Source: a bacterium (lineage in GTDB: Bacteria > Chloroflexota > Dehalococcoidia > Tepidiformales > Tepidiformaceae). Taken from it: a stretch of DNA of 64,000 nt. The stretch is taken from assembly GCA_003577245.1 (NCBI GenBank), contig QEVS01000002.1, positions 1 through 64,000 on the forward strand. The letters run 5' to 3'. The stretch's first letter is position 1, and each line of letters opens with the position of its first letter. Of the stretch, positions 36,314-45,565 are shown in pieces. The notes beneath the pieces are model-generated. The model worked only from the letters and a program-made list of their open reading frames with translations. It had not been told where the DNA came from and made no database searches. The position numbers and the translations under genes were made by a program.

Positions 36314-36987
36314 TGACCACCGCGATCTGGCCGATCACCCACCATCGCGGGCCGGTGATGCTGCGGGAGCCGGTCCTCATTACCTGTGCGTTGCTATCGA
36401 CGGGTGCCGCCGTAATTCATTTCGCCGTGTTGGGCGAGCACTGGCGGGAATGGTGGGGCTACGGTCTGTTCTTCGGAGTCGCGGCGTGGCTCCAACTTGC
36501 ATGGGCAGCCGTGGTCGTCGCGCGCCCATCATCGAAGCTCCTGGTCGCCGGCGCGGCCGGCAGCTTCGCTATCGCCCTGCTCTCGTTGGTGACCCGGACG
36601 GGCGGTGTCCCCGCCGGGCCCGCCTCGGGCGAGACGGCGGCTGCGACGTTCTCCGATGTGCTCGCCACGGCGTTCGAAGTGACGCTCGGGATGGCCGCGT
36701 TCGCGCTCGCCGGACTGCGCGTGCAATAGGTGAGCGTCAGACGCGGGATCGCCGGCGCCGGCCTTCTCGCGGTGGCAGCCGCTGTGGTTGCGCTGACCAC
36801 CGCCAGCCTCGTCGATGCGTCGTCTGGTGGCGGCCACGGTGGCGAGGAAGGCACCGGGACCACTCACGAACACGGAGCGGACCAGCCCCGACGCTTGTGG
36901 CTGGCCTCTCGCCCGCTTCGGTGGCTCCTGCTGGCCGGGGAAACGGCAGGCCCGGAGGAAGCACGGGCGCGTCCCGCGATGCCGTGA
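36313..36987 (+). pseudogene. Broken copy of the membrane-PCuAC gene lacking PCuAC
   Basis: The first 138 residues match the membrane domain of the fusion at 25635-26657 (VIHFAVLGEHW, WWGYGLFFG, GPASGET). An in-frame TAG at 36727 interrupts it. The same frame then resumes with a GTG and a helix plus SLVDASSGGGHGGEEGTG, matching the helix and His-rich linker of the parent. The PCu(A)C domain is absent. It is either a pseudogene or two small membrane proteins. It follows sco1 with an overlap, mirroring the parental gene pair. Confidence 0.78.
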
Positions 36988-37124
36988 GCTGGTTCCGCGA
37001 CCCATGGGCGGGAGCTCGCCCTTCAGTAGCGAGCGATACTTCGAGCGTCCCACAGGCTGACGCCGCCACCAGGGCGTCGCCGCGCGCCTGCCTTCCGCAC
37101 TTGCCTTCGAGCGCAGCGTCTCTC

Positions 37125-37706
37125 TCAGGACGACCCATCCGGCGCCCCGTTCTCTGGGGCCGGGGCGAGCAGATCGCGGGCGAACTCCCACGCTTGCGCC
37201 ACAGACATCGCAACGGTGACCGCTTGCGGAGTCGCCTGAGCCCAGCGCTGGTACTCGGCGTCCGACGGGAACGCGTTCACGTACGGGCAAAGCGTCTCGA
37301 AGACGTTCTCGCCTTCGTCGTTGCGCAAGCCAAACGACACGACCGCCGACCGTGGCTCCGCAGTGACGCCGTGCCTCCCGATTTCGAGCCTCACAACATC
37401 GCCGCTCAGGGGGCTGACCGATCGCACGGACGCACTCGCCCCTTCGAGGCCCGCAAGTAGCAGGGTATCCAGGACACAGTGGGTCTGCCGCGGAGTGCCC
37501 GTCATCGTGATCTCGTGCTCTGAGTGAACCCCACAGCACGACTGCGCGGAGTCGCAATACAGTCGCGACGGATCGACGACGCTGCGGTGCCGGCCACGGG
37601 CGGCGACGTAGTCCCCGAGCGTCGCCGGGACCGTCTGCAGCCCCTGCACAAGCCGGAGCCGTTGGCCGAGGTCGGCGGGGAGGGGGATCGTCGCGTAGGT
37701 CGTCAT
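37125..37706 (-). CDS. merB: Organomercurial lyase-like protein (MerB)
   Basis: A 193-residue protein resembling MerB, which cleaves carbon-mercury bonds and passes Hg(II) to MerA. The catalytic set is visible as Cys77 and Asp80 (HCVLDTL) and Cys140 (FETLCPYVNAFPS), corresponding to Cys96, Asp99 and Cys159 of the plasmid R831b enzyme. The SPLSG and VSF strands also fit. Extra cysteines at 51, 57 and 58 are unusual. It is the last gene of the merA operon. The assignment rests on motifs, as overall similarity is moderate. Confidence 0.78.
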   Translation of the reverse strand: MTTYATIPLPADLGQRLRLVQGLQTVPATLGDYVAARGRHRSVVDPSRLYCDSAQSCCGVHSEHEITMTGTPRQTHCVLDTLLLAGLEGASASVRSVSPLSGDVVRLEIGRHGVTAEPRSAVVSFGLRNDEGENVFETLCPYVNAFPSDAEYQRWAQATPQAVTVAMSVAQAWEFARDLLAPAPENGAPDGSS

Positions 37707-37980
37707 TGCTTCACCTCCTGTGTTATGGACTTCTCATGACGCAAGCCACGAGCGCCAGCATCGGGCGTCGAGCAGGAAGCTCCACGGCCCCTCAGGCGCA
37801 GGACTATGAGGGCCGCGGCCACCGGGCCGGCCGCTACGATGGCCAGAACCCAGGGGATCCCGAGTAGTCCAAAGACGCCCGAGAACGCGCGGCCGCGATC
37901 AGCGCCGCGGCGAGCGGGATGAGTAAACACGGGATGCACGTCATCACGACAGCCAGCGGGACGAACCGGGATCTGTTCAT
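37703..37980 (-). pseudogene. Small two-helix membrane protein in mer operon, frameshifted
   Basis: An ATG at 37980 gives MNRSRFVPLAVVMTCIPCLL and a hydrophobic helix with a CxxC pair. The reading then shifts near base 37890 to FSGVFGLLGIPWVLAIVAAG, a second helix, ending at 37703 against the merB start. Together it would be about 92 residues, similar in layout to small mercury transporters such as MerF or MerT with vicinal or CxxC cysteines in the first helix. The frameshift may be real or a sequencing error. Confidence 0.62.
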
Positions 37981-37996
37981 GCTCACCTTTTCCTCA

Positions 37997-39406
37997 TCAG
38001 CCGATGCAGCAGGTCATCACGGAGATGTCCCGCGTGAAGGCCTGCGCGGCGAGCTTGATCGCCTCCGAGTACGTCGGGAAGACGTGCACGGTGTCGATAA
38101 TGTCGTAGATGGTGAGGCCGTGCCGGATCGCCAACGTGGCCTCGTGGATGATTTCGGCGGCGTTGGTGCCGCAGGCGTAGGCGCCGCGGATGCGGTTGTC
38201 GCGGTCGACCGTCAACTTCACTGCGCCCACTGTGTCCTTGACGGCCATCGCTTTCGGCACCTGGGAATAGTGGACGGTGCGGCAGTTGCAGTAGCCGGTG
38301 CGACTCATCGACTCGAATTCTGTCAGGCCGACGCCGGCGAGCTGCGGTGAGGTGAAGACGGCCCAGGGGACGGCATCGTAGTTCAAGGAACCGCGCCGGC
38401 CTTCGAGCGCGTTGGCAGCGGCCAGGGCCCCTTCTTTGGCAGCCACGGTCTCCAGGGGCATGCGCCCGGTCACGTCCCCGGCGGCCCAGAGGCTGTCGCC
38501 TGCCTCGTACCAGTTCGTCGTCTCGACGAATCCCGCCCTAGTAACCTGGCCGCCCGCGTTCTCAAGGCCCAACTCCTCGGTGTTGGCACGAATGCCGGTG
38601 GCGACCAGGATGGCGTCAGCCTCGAAACAGTCGCTCGCCTGCGGTCCGCACACGATGGTCTTCGACGGTCCGGGCTGGACCCGTTCGATGCGCATGCCGG
38701 TCCGGATTTCGATCCCTTCGGCTTCGAGGGCCTCCCGCAGGACGGCCGCGATCTCCGGCTCTGCTTTCGGGATTATCTGCGGCAATGCTTCCAGCACAGT
38801 CACCTGGGAACCGAAGCGGGCGAACACCTGGGCGAATTCGAGGCCAAGCGGGCCTCCCCCGATCACGACGAGCTTCCCGGGAGCCTCATCGAGTTGGAGC
38901 GCTTCAACGTTCGTGAGGTAGCCAGCTTCCTGGAGGCCGGGTATCGGCGGGATGCTGGCTCGGCTGCCCGTGGCGACCAGGATGTGATGGCCTTCGATCA
39001 CCTCGCCGCCGACGTCGACCTTCCCCAGCGCGACGATGCGGCCCCGGCCTTCCCGAAGGTCCACGTGCTCAAGAGATTCAAGCACCTGCTCGTAGTTACG
39101 CCGCCGGAGCCCCTCGACCAATGCGTCTTTCTCGTTGCGAGCGGCTCTGACCGAGAACTGACCGTTCAACCTCGCAAGGGGGACCGAATCGAACGCCGAG
39201 TGGCGGGTCGCCTCGAGCGCGTCGGCGATCCCGAGCAGGTGCTTGGAAGGCACGCAGCCGACGTTTACGCAGGTGCCGCCGATCGGCAGCCCTGCGTTGA
39301 CCATCAACGCGCTCGCTCCAAGGTCGTTCGCCTTCGTGGCGGCAGCGAATGCCGCTGCCCCGCCCCCGACGATGATCAGGTCGTACTTGTCCACTGGCCC
39401 CTCCAC
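37997..39406 (-). CDS. merA: Mercuric reductase
   Basis: A 469-residue flavoprotein disulfide reductase that reduces Hg(II) to Hg(0) with NADPH. FAD motif GGGAAA is near residue 14, active-site pair Cys46/Cys51 in GTCVNVGCVPSK, NAD(P)-binding GGGPLGLEFAQ, and the diagnostic C-terminal CysCys pair (TCCIG) ends the chain. There is no N-terminal HMA domain. The start is a GTG at 39406 or 39394. It is transcribed from the MerR-type promoter at 39427-39457 with the small membrane protein and MerB. Confidence 0.95.
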   Translation of the reverse strand: MEGPVDKYDLIIVGGGAAAFAAATKANDLGASALMVNAGLPIGGTCVNVGCVPSKHLLGIADALEATRHSAFDSVPLARLNGQFSVRAARNEKDALVEGLRRRNYEQVLESLEHVDLREGRGRIVALGKVDVGGEVIEGHHILVATGSRASIPPIPGLQEAGYLTNVEALQLDEAPGKLVVIGGGPLGLEFAQVFARFGSQVTVLEALPQIIPKAEPEIAAVLREALEAEGIEIRTGMRIERVQPGPSKTIVCGPQASDCFEADAILVATGIRANTEELGLENAGGQVTRAGFVETTNWYEAGDSLWAAGDVTGRMPLETVAAKEGALAAANALEGRRGSLNYDAVPWAVFTSPQLAGVGLTEFESMSRTGYCNCRTVHYSQVPKAMAVKDTVGAVKLTVDRDNRIRGAYACGTNAAEIIHEATLAIRHGLTIYDIIDTVHVFPTYSEAIKLAAQAFTRDISVMTCCIG

Positions 39407-39426
39407 TTGCGGCTGCCGTCAGGCGT

Positions 39427-39457
39427 ACCCTAGAGCTTGGAGCAGCTCCAATGTCAA
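39427..39457 (-). promoter_or_regulatory. MerR-type promoter of merA with 19-bp spacer and dyad
   Basis: On the minus strand TTGACA (39452-39457) and TAGGGT (39427-39432) are separated by exactly 19 bp, containing the perfect dyad TTGGAGC-T-GCTCCAA. Overlong spacers with a central dyad are the hallmark of promoters activated by MerR-family metal sensors. The MerR gene at 39724 is the obvious regulator. Confidence 0.82.
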
Positions 39458-39481
39458 CATGTTTGGGGTTTGGGGGAACAT

Positions 39482-39727
39482 ATGGATGGCCTAACGGTGT
39501 TCGGCGCTGCGGCGGTCGCGGCGATGCTCGTGTTCTACGCGCTCGAGCGACGGGGGCGGGTGTTCTTGCTCGCGTTCGCCGGGGCCTGCGTTGCGTCTTC
39601 GTTTTACGGCTTCCTCGCGGGCACGTGGCCGTTCGGGGTGATCGAGGCCGTCTGGGCGGGCGTAGCGGCGAGGCGCTGGGCGACTACGAAAGCTGGCGCC
39701 GCCAATGCGTGGGCACGTGGGTCATGA
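39482..39727 (+). CDS. Small two-helix membrane protein
   Basis: An 81-residue protein from ATG 39482 with hydrophobic segments near residues 4-20 and 26-56. It has a single Cys in the second helix and resembles small conserved hypothetical proteins of the TMEM type. Its stop overlaps the MerR ATG (ATGA), so it and MerR are expressed together, divergent from merA. Function unknown. Confidence 0.7.
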   Translation: MDGLTVFGAAAVAAMLVFYALERRGRVFLLAFAGACVASSFYGFLAGTWPFGVIEAVWAGVAARRWATTKAGAANAWARGS

Positions 39728-40149
39728 ACATCCAGGAAGCTGCCGCAGAGAGCGGTCTTTCGCCGGACACGATCCGCTTTTACGAGCGCAAGGGCGTCCT
39801 CCCGCGCCCGCCTCGGCAGACCAACGGCTACCGGAACTACACGCCCGACCACGTGCGCACGCTTCGCCTGGCGAAGGGCTTGAGGCACCTCGCAGTTCCG
39901 CTTGAGTCGGTCGCGCCTATGATTGCCGTCGCGCACAGCGGAACCTGTGGCGAAGTTCGCGCCGACCTGACCGACGCGCTGAGCGAAGCGCTGGCCGAGA
40001 CCGATCGGCGGCTCAACGATCTCGTCCACATCCGCGACCACCTGGAACTCATCCTGGCGGGCCTCACCGCGATGCATCTGGCGGACACCACGGTTCCGGG
40101 CATGGCCCCGTGCGAGTGCATTCGGTTGGTGAGTGCTGCGGCGGAATAA
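39724..40149 (+). CDS. MerR-family metal-responsive activator
   Basis: A 141-residue regulator with the MerR helix-turn-helix (ESGLSPDTIRFYERKGVLP), a long dimer helix and candidate metal ligands Cys75, Cys130 and Cys132. The three-Cys set resembles Hg(II), Zn(II) or Pb(II) sensors more than the two-Cys CueR. Adjacent merA and the 19-bp-spacer promoter suggest mercury as the signal. Start ATG 39724. Confidence 0.88.
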   Translation: MNIQEAAAESGLSPDTIRFYERKGVLPRPPRQTNGYRNYTPDHVRTLRLAKGLRHLAVPLESVAPMIAVAHSGTCGEVRADLTDALSEALAETDRRLNDLVHIRDHLELILAGLTAMHLADTTVPGMAPCECIRLVSAAAE

Positions 40150-41308
40150 CGATGCTGCGAGGAAGTTGCATCGGCGCCGGAGTCGGGCCGGTCCTCATGC
40201 GCCCACCTGCACCTTTCAGGATCAACTCGCGTTCGGTTGCAGGATGAACCGATGAAACGGTTGGTGCACCGCATCCAAAATCCGCGCGGGCGCGAGTGCG
40301 GCTGCCGTCCGGTGTGCTGGTGTAAGCGAACGAGGCTCGGACGTGCGCTCCGTTGGTATTTCCCCTAGAGCCACATGTCCGTCGAACCCGAATGGAAGGC
40401 CGCGAAGGATCGGAGGTAGGGGCTCGATCGCGCCAGGTTAGCCCGTGGATCGAGCGGTACGCCGATCCGAGTGGGGGTTACCTAATCCATCTCGGTACCA
40501 CTCAAAACGACATATCAGTTGCACTCCAATTCCGTTCCAAGCGGCCCGTCCCTTACCTGACGTTGACCTGCACAAACCTGGACCAAGTGGGCAGCCAGCC
40601 CCGTGCCAACGAATTACCCGCCCGGCCATGGCGCCGCGCGAGCCGCCGAACGCCGGTCCGAGCAGTATGCGGGCGAGAGTCTACTTAGCTTCCGCGCTGG
40701 CTAGCGTATCGCCATGCACCCACTGCTCAGCGCCTCTCGCTGGCCCATTGAGGGTCGAACTGCGATCTGGCCCGTTGGAACGAAACAGGAACAGAACGCC
40801 TCGAATCTGAACGGTCCGGCGGGGATCTTGGAACAGGATTGGAGTGGCCAGCGCTAGGCTGGCCTCCAGAAATCGCGACTTGCCGGTGTTGCCAGACCGA
40901 ACTACCGGTACGGAAAGCCCATCCGTGGTGTCAGCAAGGATCTCTCCGCAAGGAAAACGAGCTCGCTCTCCACGCTGAAGTCGAACCAGGGCAAGCAACC
41001 GAAGGAATCCAGTAGGAAGAAGAACCAGCCAACGAGATCAATCTACCAGTCAGCCAGATCTGCACCGAAAGGAGAACGGCAGCCCATCAAGCGATAGCCC
41101 AACCACATCCGAATCCATCCGCTTATCGACCCGGCCGTAACCCGCCGCTCATAGCGACAGACCCCGGCCCTGCAGTGCCCTTCCCGGTCATTGGCCGCGT
41201 TGAGGTCCTGCTCCAACGAAAGCCTCACACGATCCTGCTTCTCTTCGAGAGGAAGGAACCCGTGCGGGGCTTTCCGCGCGTCCACCAGATCCCCCGAAAG
41301 GAGAAGCC
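40150..41308. other. Gap without a convincing gene between metal region and plasmid-like module
   Basis: About 1.16 kb. Open frames here lack ribosome sites, family motifs and normal codon bias. The DNA includes AT-richer patches (40480-40570, 40800-41050). I see no tRNA and no obvious att repeat. It marks the change from a mixed-strand metal region to an all-plus-strand plasmid-like module and could contain an origin or junction. Confidence 0.45.
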
Positions 41309-41431
41309 ATGTCATCGAGACCCTACCGGGTGCGGGAAGAGGGATGGCTCATGCGCCACATCCGGCTCGCGGCCATCGTCATCGCAGTCTGCTCAACGGT
41401 GCTCGTCGCCGTGAAGAGCTGGCCGTTCTAA
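41309..41431 (+). CDS. 40-residue single-helix membrane peptide
   Basis: ATG 41309 with an AAAGGAGA ribosome site eight bases upstream encodes 40 residues, MSSRPYRVREEGWLMRHIRL followed by a hydrophobic helix (AAIVIAVCSTVLVAV) and KSWPF. It is the first gene of the plus-strand module and lies 20 bp before the next gene. Function unknown. Confidence 0.55.
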   Translation: MSSRPYRVREEGWLMRHIRLAAIVIAVCSTVLVAVKSWPF

Positions 41432-41451
41432 CAGGCCAAAGGAGGAACCAC

Positions 41452-42072
41452 ATGGCCACACGACGCCGGTCCAGGAAGCAGCAGTGCCTGCTCTGTCGCT
41501 GGACCATCGCCTGCCGGAGACAGACCCGGCGCATCCTCGTCGCCGGCGCTCGCAAAGTGCGACAGACCTGGCATCGCATCCGCAGCGGGCGCCCCACCGT
41601 CATCGCCGACGCTCCCCGCCCTGAGGCGTGGCAGCTCCGGCGGCTGATCCGGCGGACAGCCCGCAGCTATGCCAAAGCCCTCGGCGTCGGACTCCCGACC
41701 GGGCTCGCCATCATCGTCCAGCGCGTCGTCTTCGACGGCAGGCAGGTCAACGGCCTGCTCACCGCCTACCAGCAAGGCGACCAGAAGCGCTACGTCATCC
41801 AGCTCGCGCTGTCGGTAAACGGGCGCGAAGTCAGCGACGGGGAGCTGATCGTGGCACTCCGTCACGAACTGTCAGCCGTCTTCGCCGACGCGATCGGTAA
41901 GCCGGTGCTCAGCGTCGCCCTGGACCTTGAACGAGGTCTGCCAGTTCAAAGCGGCGGCTCCATCGTGGAGCTGAGGCCCCAGCCCAGCGCGGCCGCCAAC
42001 GGCCGCGGCCAGGACACCGATCCCTTCGCGCTGTCGAGGGTGACCGACTATCAGGAAGGAGAAGCATCGTGA
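41452..42072 (+). CDS. Hypothetical protein with basic N-terminus
   Basis: 206 residues from ATG 41452, preceded by AAAGGAGGAA. The first 50 residues are very basic with two Cys pairs (CLLC, then C at 18), possibly nucleic-acid or metal binding. The rest is a mixed alpha/beta domain with VNGREVSDGELIVALRHEL. No family recognised. The downstream gene begins inside its stop (GTGA), so the two are coupled. Confidence 0.65.
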   Translation: MATRRRSRKQQCLLCRWTIACRRQTRRILVAGARKVRQTWHRIRSGRPTVIADAPRPEAWQLRRLIRRTARSYAKALGVGLPTGLAIIVQRVVFDGRQVNGLLTAYQQGDQKRYVIQLALSVNGREVSDGELIVALRHELSAVFADAIGKPVLSVALDLERGLPVQSGGSIVELRPQPSAAANGRGQDTDPFALSRVTDYQEGEAS

Positions 42073-43073
42073 GCCAGTCCATCGTCCTTCGGGACCTCGC
42101 CGCGCTCGCCCGATACCAGGACGAGTTCGCGAGCGATCCGGAGCCAACCATCACGACCTCGGTGGCCATGCCACCACCAGCCCTCGACGACCAGCCCGAC
42201 CAGCTCGTGCAGGCCATTCTGCGGTCAGCGCGCGAGCTGCAACGGCTCAGCGAGCAGGATGGCGCCGCCCGTCGAGAGGCCGAGACGGTCCTCGAACAGC
42301 ACCGCCGGCTCAGGGATGAGGCCGGCCGCTATCGGCAGATCGACCGCGACGCGCGAGAAGTCGTGGACGGAGCGCTCAAGGTCGTCGCTACCGCGTTCCT
42401 TCCCCGGAGCCAGGCAGAGGCTGACCAACTCGTGGCCACCGCGTCGGCGGTCGCGACCGTCGCCGCCAACCGGCTCAAGGCTATCGAGACGGAGCTGGCC
42501 GAGCTGGAGGAGCGGGAAGACCTCTCGCGGCTGCTCGCCATCGAGCGGACAGAGCGGGAGGCGCGTCAGCGCGAAGAGCAGGCCCTCGCCGCGATCGAGC
42601 GTGCGAAGGCGCTGGCATCGGAGCACAAATATAACGAGGCCCTCAGGCTGCTGGGTTCTGCGGTCAAACTGAATCCCAACATGCCCGGTCTGGCCTCGTC
42701 TCATGACACCATCCGGCGGCAGGCGCACGCTGTCAAGACCCTCGAGGTCGAGCGCGCGCTTGCCGAAGCAAGGCGGCTTCACCGCCGCGAACCTGCCCAG
42801 GCTGCGGAGATTCTCGGCGCGCTCGACATGCCCGGGATGCCCTCTGTCCTCGTACGCGATGTCTACGGCTGCTGGCTCCAGTCGTGCCGCAGGCTCGGTC
42901 TCGTGGATGCGGTCCACTACAGCCCCGGCACCGGCAAGGGAGCGATGCTCGTCCGCGACAGCGGGTGCGACACTCGTCTAAAGGTCGTCAGCGCCATCGG
43001 GCTTCCGAGCTGGACGCCGGGCCGGACCTTCGCGGTGAGGGCGCTCAAGGGCGCCCGTCCCCTCGCTGCCTGA
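42069..43073 (+). CDS. Coiled-coil protein with TPR-like region
   Basis: 334 residues from a GTG overlapping the previous stop. A long heptad-rich, Glu/Arg/Ala-rich region (about 45-240) forms a coiled coil. Around 195-225, ALASEHKYNEALRLLGSAVK resembles a tetratricopeptide helix pair. The C-terminal 90 residues form a separate small domain. It precedes the primase and could be a structural or partner protein of replication. No family assigned. Confidence 0.65.
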   Translation: MSQSIVLRDLAALARYQDEFASDPEPTITTSVAMPPPALDDQPDQLVQAILRSARELQRLSEQDGAARREAETVLEQHRRLRDEAGRYRQIDRDAREVVDGALKVVATAFLPRSQAEADQLVATASAVATVAANRLKAIETELAELEEREDLSRLLAIERTEREARQREEQALAAIERAKALASEHKYNEALRLLGSAVKLNPNMPGLASSHDTIRRQAHAVKTLEVERALAEARRLHRREPAQAAEILGALDMPGMPSVLVRDVYGCWLQSCRRLGLVDAVHYSPGTGKGAMLVRDSGCDTRLKVVSAIGLPSWTPGRTFAVRALKGARPLAA

Positions 43074-43149
43074 ACGGCATTTCCGTCGCGGGTTCCCTGG
43101 GGCGGTCCCCTTCGGGGGGCGGCCCCTTCCCGCGGCGGAGTGTGTCCCG

Positions 43150-44187
43150 ATGCATGACACCGATGCGATCCGCCGCGGCCACCCCATCGCTGATGTGGCC
43201 GTCGCGTCCGGACTCGAACTCCGCCAGACAGGCGGGAGGCTCACCGCGGTCTGTCCCTTCCACGGGGACGGCCGCCCCAGCCTCGTCATCTATCCCGCGA
43301 GCCAGAGCTACTACTGCTTCGGCTGCGGAGCCGGGGGCGACGTGATTGACTTCATGAGCCGCCTGCACAGGGTGGACTTCAGGGAAGCGGTCGCGCTGCT
43401 GGCTGGATCTCAGGTGCCCACGATGCCGGCAGGTGCCCCACACCCACCTAACGTGGCGGTTCCCGAGGTCGATCGGATGAAGGCCGCGCCGATCATCGAA
43501 ACGGCCGCCGCTTTCTACGAGGAGGCGGTCTGGTCGCGACCGGAGGTGCTGGACTACCTCGCGTCACGCGGCATCCACGAAGGGACGGTACGGCGCTTCC
43601 GGCTGGGCTTCGGCATACCGGGCCTGGTGGCCGAGCTTCGCGACCGGAACCTCGACATCGAGACCGCACACCAGCTCGGCCTGCTGGACGGCGACCGCGA
43701 GTGCTTCGCCGGGCGGACCATCATCCCCGAGCTCGTCGACGGCCGGGCGACCTGGCTCACCGGACGACGCCTCACCGACCGCGAGCCGCGATACCTCAAC
43801 CTTCGCTTCCCAAAGCCACTCCTCGGTCTGGCGAGCGCGAAGGGCGAGGCGGTGGTCGTGACCGAAGGGCCCTTCGACTGGCTCACTGCCGTCGAGTGGG
43901 GCTTCTGGGCCGTCGCCCTGCTCGGGACTCGCGTCCCCGGCAAGGTGGCGCAGTCACTGGAGCGTTTCGAGGATGTCTATCTCGTCCTCGATCCGGACGA
44001 GGCCGGGCGGGAGGCGACCAAGGAGCTTCACGAGCGCCTTGGTGATCGCGCTGTCCCGGTCGCACTCCCACCGGGGGTGTCCGACCTCAACGGCCTGGGC
44101 CTCCGTCCCGATGGGCGCAGCATCTTCGCCCGCTGCATCCTTCAGGCGGGCCACGAAGCCCGCGCTGCCAGGCAACGGGCCGCATGA
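43150..44187 (+). CDS. CHC2 zinc-finger/TOPRIM DNA primase
   Basis: A 345-residue plasmid/phage-type DnaG-like primase that makes RNA primers. The zinc site is Cys35, His38, Cys56, Cys59 (CPFHGD and YYCFGCGAGGD). The helical RNA polymerase domain follows, and the TOPRIM domain contains VVTEGPFDWLTA and VLDPDEAGREAT. It lacks the long C-terminal helicase-binding region of chromosomal DnaG. It overlaps the Rad52-like gene by four bases, indicating one replication-recombination operon. Confidence 0.93.
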   Translation: MHDTDAIRRGHPIADVAVASGLELRQTGGRLTAVCPFHGDGRPSLVIYPASQSYYCFGCGAGGDVIDFMSRLHRVDFREAVALLAGSQVPTMPAGAPHPPNVAVPEVDRMKAAPIIETAAAFYEEAVWSRPEVLDYLASRGIHEGTVRRFRLGFGIPGLVAELRDRNLDIETAHQLGLLDGDRECFAGRTIIPELVDGRATWLTGRRLTDREPRYLNLRFPKPLLGLASAKGEAVVVTEGPFDWLTAVEWGFWAVALLGTRVPGKVAQSLERFEDVYLVLDPDEAGREATKELHERLGDRAVPVALPPGVSDLNGLGLRPDGRSIFARCILQAGHEARAARQRAA

Positions 44188-44849
44188 GCAGCCCGTCAAA
44201 CGGCGGCCTGCCGCAGGAGGTTCTCGACCTTCTCGCGCAGCCGCTCGACCTCGCGCTCGTCCGCGAGCGCGCACGAGATGATGGCAGCGTCTTCGCCTAC
44301 CTCGAAGGCCAGGCCATCATCGACCAGGCCAACCGCATCTTCGGCTACGGAGGCTGGGGCGCCGAGCTGATCGGCGAACCCAAATACCAGGCTGCTGAAG
44401 TCGTCGATCAGAGCAGTGGCGAGCTGCTGGCACACGGCATGTACACCGTCGCCGTGCGGGTGACCGTCAACGGTTGCCTGCCGAAGAGTGATGTCGGCTG
44501 TGGTTTCGTCACCGAACGAACGCTTGAGGCGCACGCCAACGCCACGAAGGCGGCAACGACCGATGGCATCAAGCGAGCGTTCCGGCAGTTCGGCCAGCAG
44601 TTCGGGAACAGCCTGAACGACCGCCGTCCGGGCACCCTCGCGAGCCCGGCGAAGTTGGACGACATGCGCCAGCGCGTCGTCACGCTCTCGGGAAGGCTCG
44701 GGGTCGATGAAGCTCGCACGCGCTCCTGGTTCCAGGAGCGGTGTGGGCTGGACCTCGATGACGCTGTGGAGCGCGAACTCTCCAGCGCCATCAAGGCGCT
44801 CGCGAGCGAGCTGAACGAGCGCGGAGCGCAGCGACGGAAGGCGGCCTGA
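44184..44849 (+). CDS. Rad52/Rad22-like single-strand annealing protein
   Basis: A 221-residue protein of the Rad52/22 family found in phages and plasmids. The conserved block FAYLEGQAIIDQANRIFGYGGW, with a later TVNG...GCGFV strand set and ATKAATTDGIKRAFRQFG, forms the DNA-annealing fold. It would pair single strands during recombination. Coupled to the primase upstream and followed one base later by a small gene. Confidence 0.88.
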   Translation: MSSPSNGGLPQEVLDLLAQPLDLALVRERARDDGSVFAYLEGQAIIDQANRIFGYGGWGAELIGEPKYQAAEVVDQSSGELLAHGMYTVAVRVTVNGCLPKSDVGCGFVTERTLEAHANATKAATTDGIKRAFRQFGQQFGNSLNDRRPGTLASPAKLDDMRQRVVTLSGRLGVDEARTRSWFQERCGLDLDDAVERELSSAIKALASELNERGAQRRKAA

Positions 44850-44850
44850 G

Positions 44851-45060
44851 GTGGGCTTCCTTCGCCGCCAGCCGGTGCGGGTCATCGAAACCCGTTCCGG
44901 CACACGCCAGCTTCTCCAGGTGCGACAGGCCATCCCTGCTCTGCCCGGCTGGCGCACTTACGCGGTCACCGCTCTTGGCCCGCGCCGAGATGACGAGCCG
45001 CTACACCTGACCGTCTACGACCGCATCGACGAGTTGCCCGATGGGCCGCTCGCCGCATAA
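44851..45060 (+). CDS. Small hypothetical protein
   Basis: 69 residues from GTG 44851, a compact beta-strand pattern (VRVIETRSGTRQLLQVRQ, WRTYAVTALG, HLTVYDRID). It overlaps the radC start at 45041 by 20 bp. No family recognised. Confidence 0.55.
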   Translation: MGFLRRQPVRVIETRSGTRQLLQVRQAIPALPGWRTYAVTALGPRRDDEPLHLTVYDRIDELPDGPLAA

Positions 45061-45565
45061 GCCGGCGGCGCAGTTCCTACAGGAGGGTGGCGATGCCGCC
45101 CTCCTCCACCTCGTTGAGGAGAACCTCCGCTTCCTTGCCGAGCTGCGCTCCATCGGTCGCGCCGTCGCTCGCGGCGGTCCGCTCGGGCGTTGCGTGTCCC
45201 GGCCGGCGGACATCTACGAGCTCGTGCGACCGGAAATGGAGCACCTCCTCCAGGAGCAGGTGCGGGTGATTCTTCTCGACACCCGTTGCCGCGTCCTCGA
45301 CGTGGTCCTCGTTTACCAGGGCAACGTCAGCTCGGTGAACTTCCGCGCAGCGGAGGTGCTCCGCGAAGCGGTCATCACCAATGCGCCTTCGGTGGTGCTC
45401 GTCCACAACCATCCCTCGGGCGACCCCGAGCCAAGTCCGCCCGACATCGCGCTCACGAAAGAGCTCGTGAAGGCGGGAGAGATCCTGGGCATCGAGGTCG
45501 CCGACCACGTGATCGTCGGCCGCGACGCCTTTGTCAGCCTCAAGGAACGGAGGCTCCTGGGATGA
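45041..45565 (+). CDS. radC: RadC-family JAB-domain protein
   Basis: A 174-residue protein consisting mainly of the RadC JAB/MPN domain with metal site HNHPSGDPEPSPPD (His122, His124, Asp135). Chromosomal RadC usually has an extra N-terminal helix-hairpin-helix domain; this short form is typical of plasmids and phages. Its biochemical role is not settled; a nuclease or peptidase activity has been proposed. It overlaps the previous gene. Confidence 0.9.
   Translation: MGRSPHKPAAQFLQEGGDAALLHLVEENLRFLAELRSIGRAVARGGPLGRCVSRPADIYELVRPEMEHLLQEQVRVILLDTRCRVLDVVLVYQGNVSSVNFRAAEVLREAVITNAPSVVLVHNHPSGDPEPSPPDIALTKELVKAGEILGIEVADHVIVGRDAFVSLKERRLLG

Noticed and set aside
40353..41315. Frames of 90-121 codons on both strands in the 40-41 kb gap
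   Set aside because: No ribosome sites, no recognisable domains and overlapping frames on both strands.
42225..44957. Long minus-strand frames opposite the primase and Rad52-like genes
   Set aside because: Antisense shadows of strong plus-strand genes with clear motifs.
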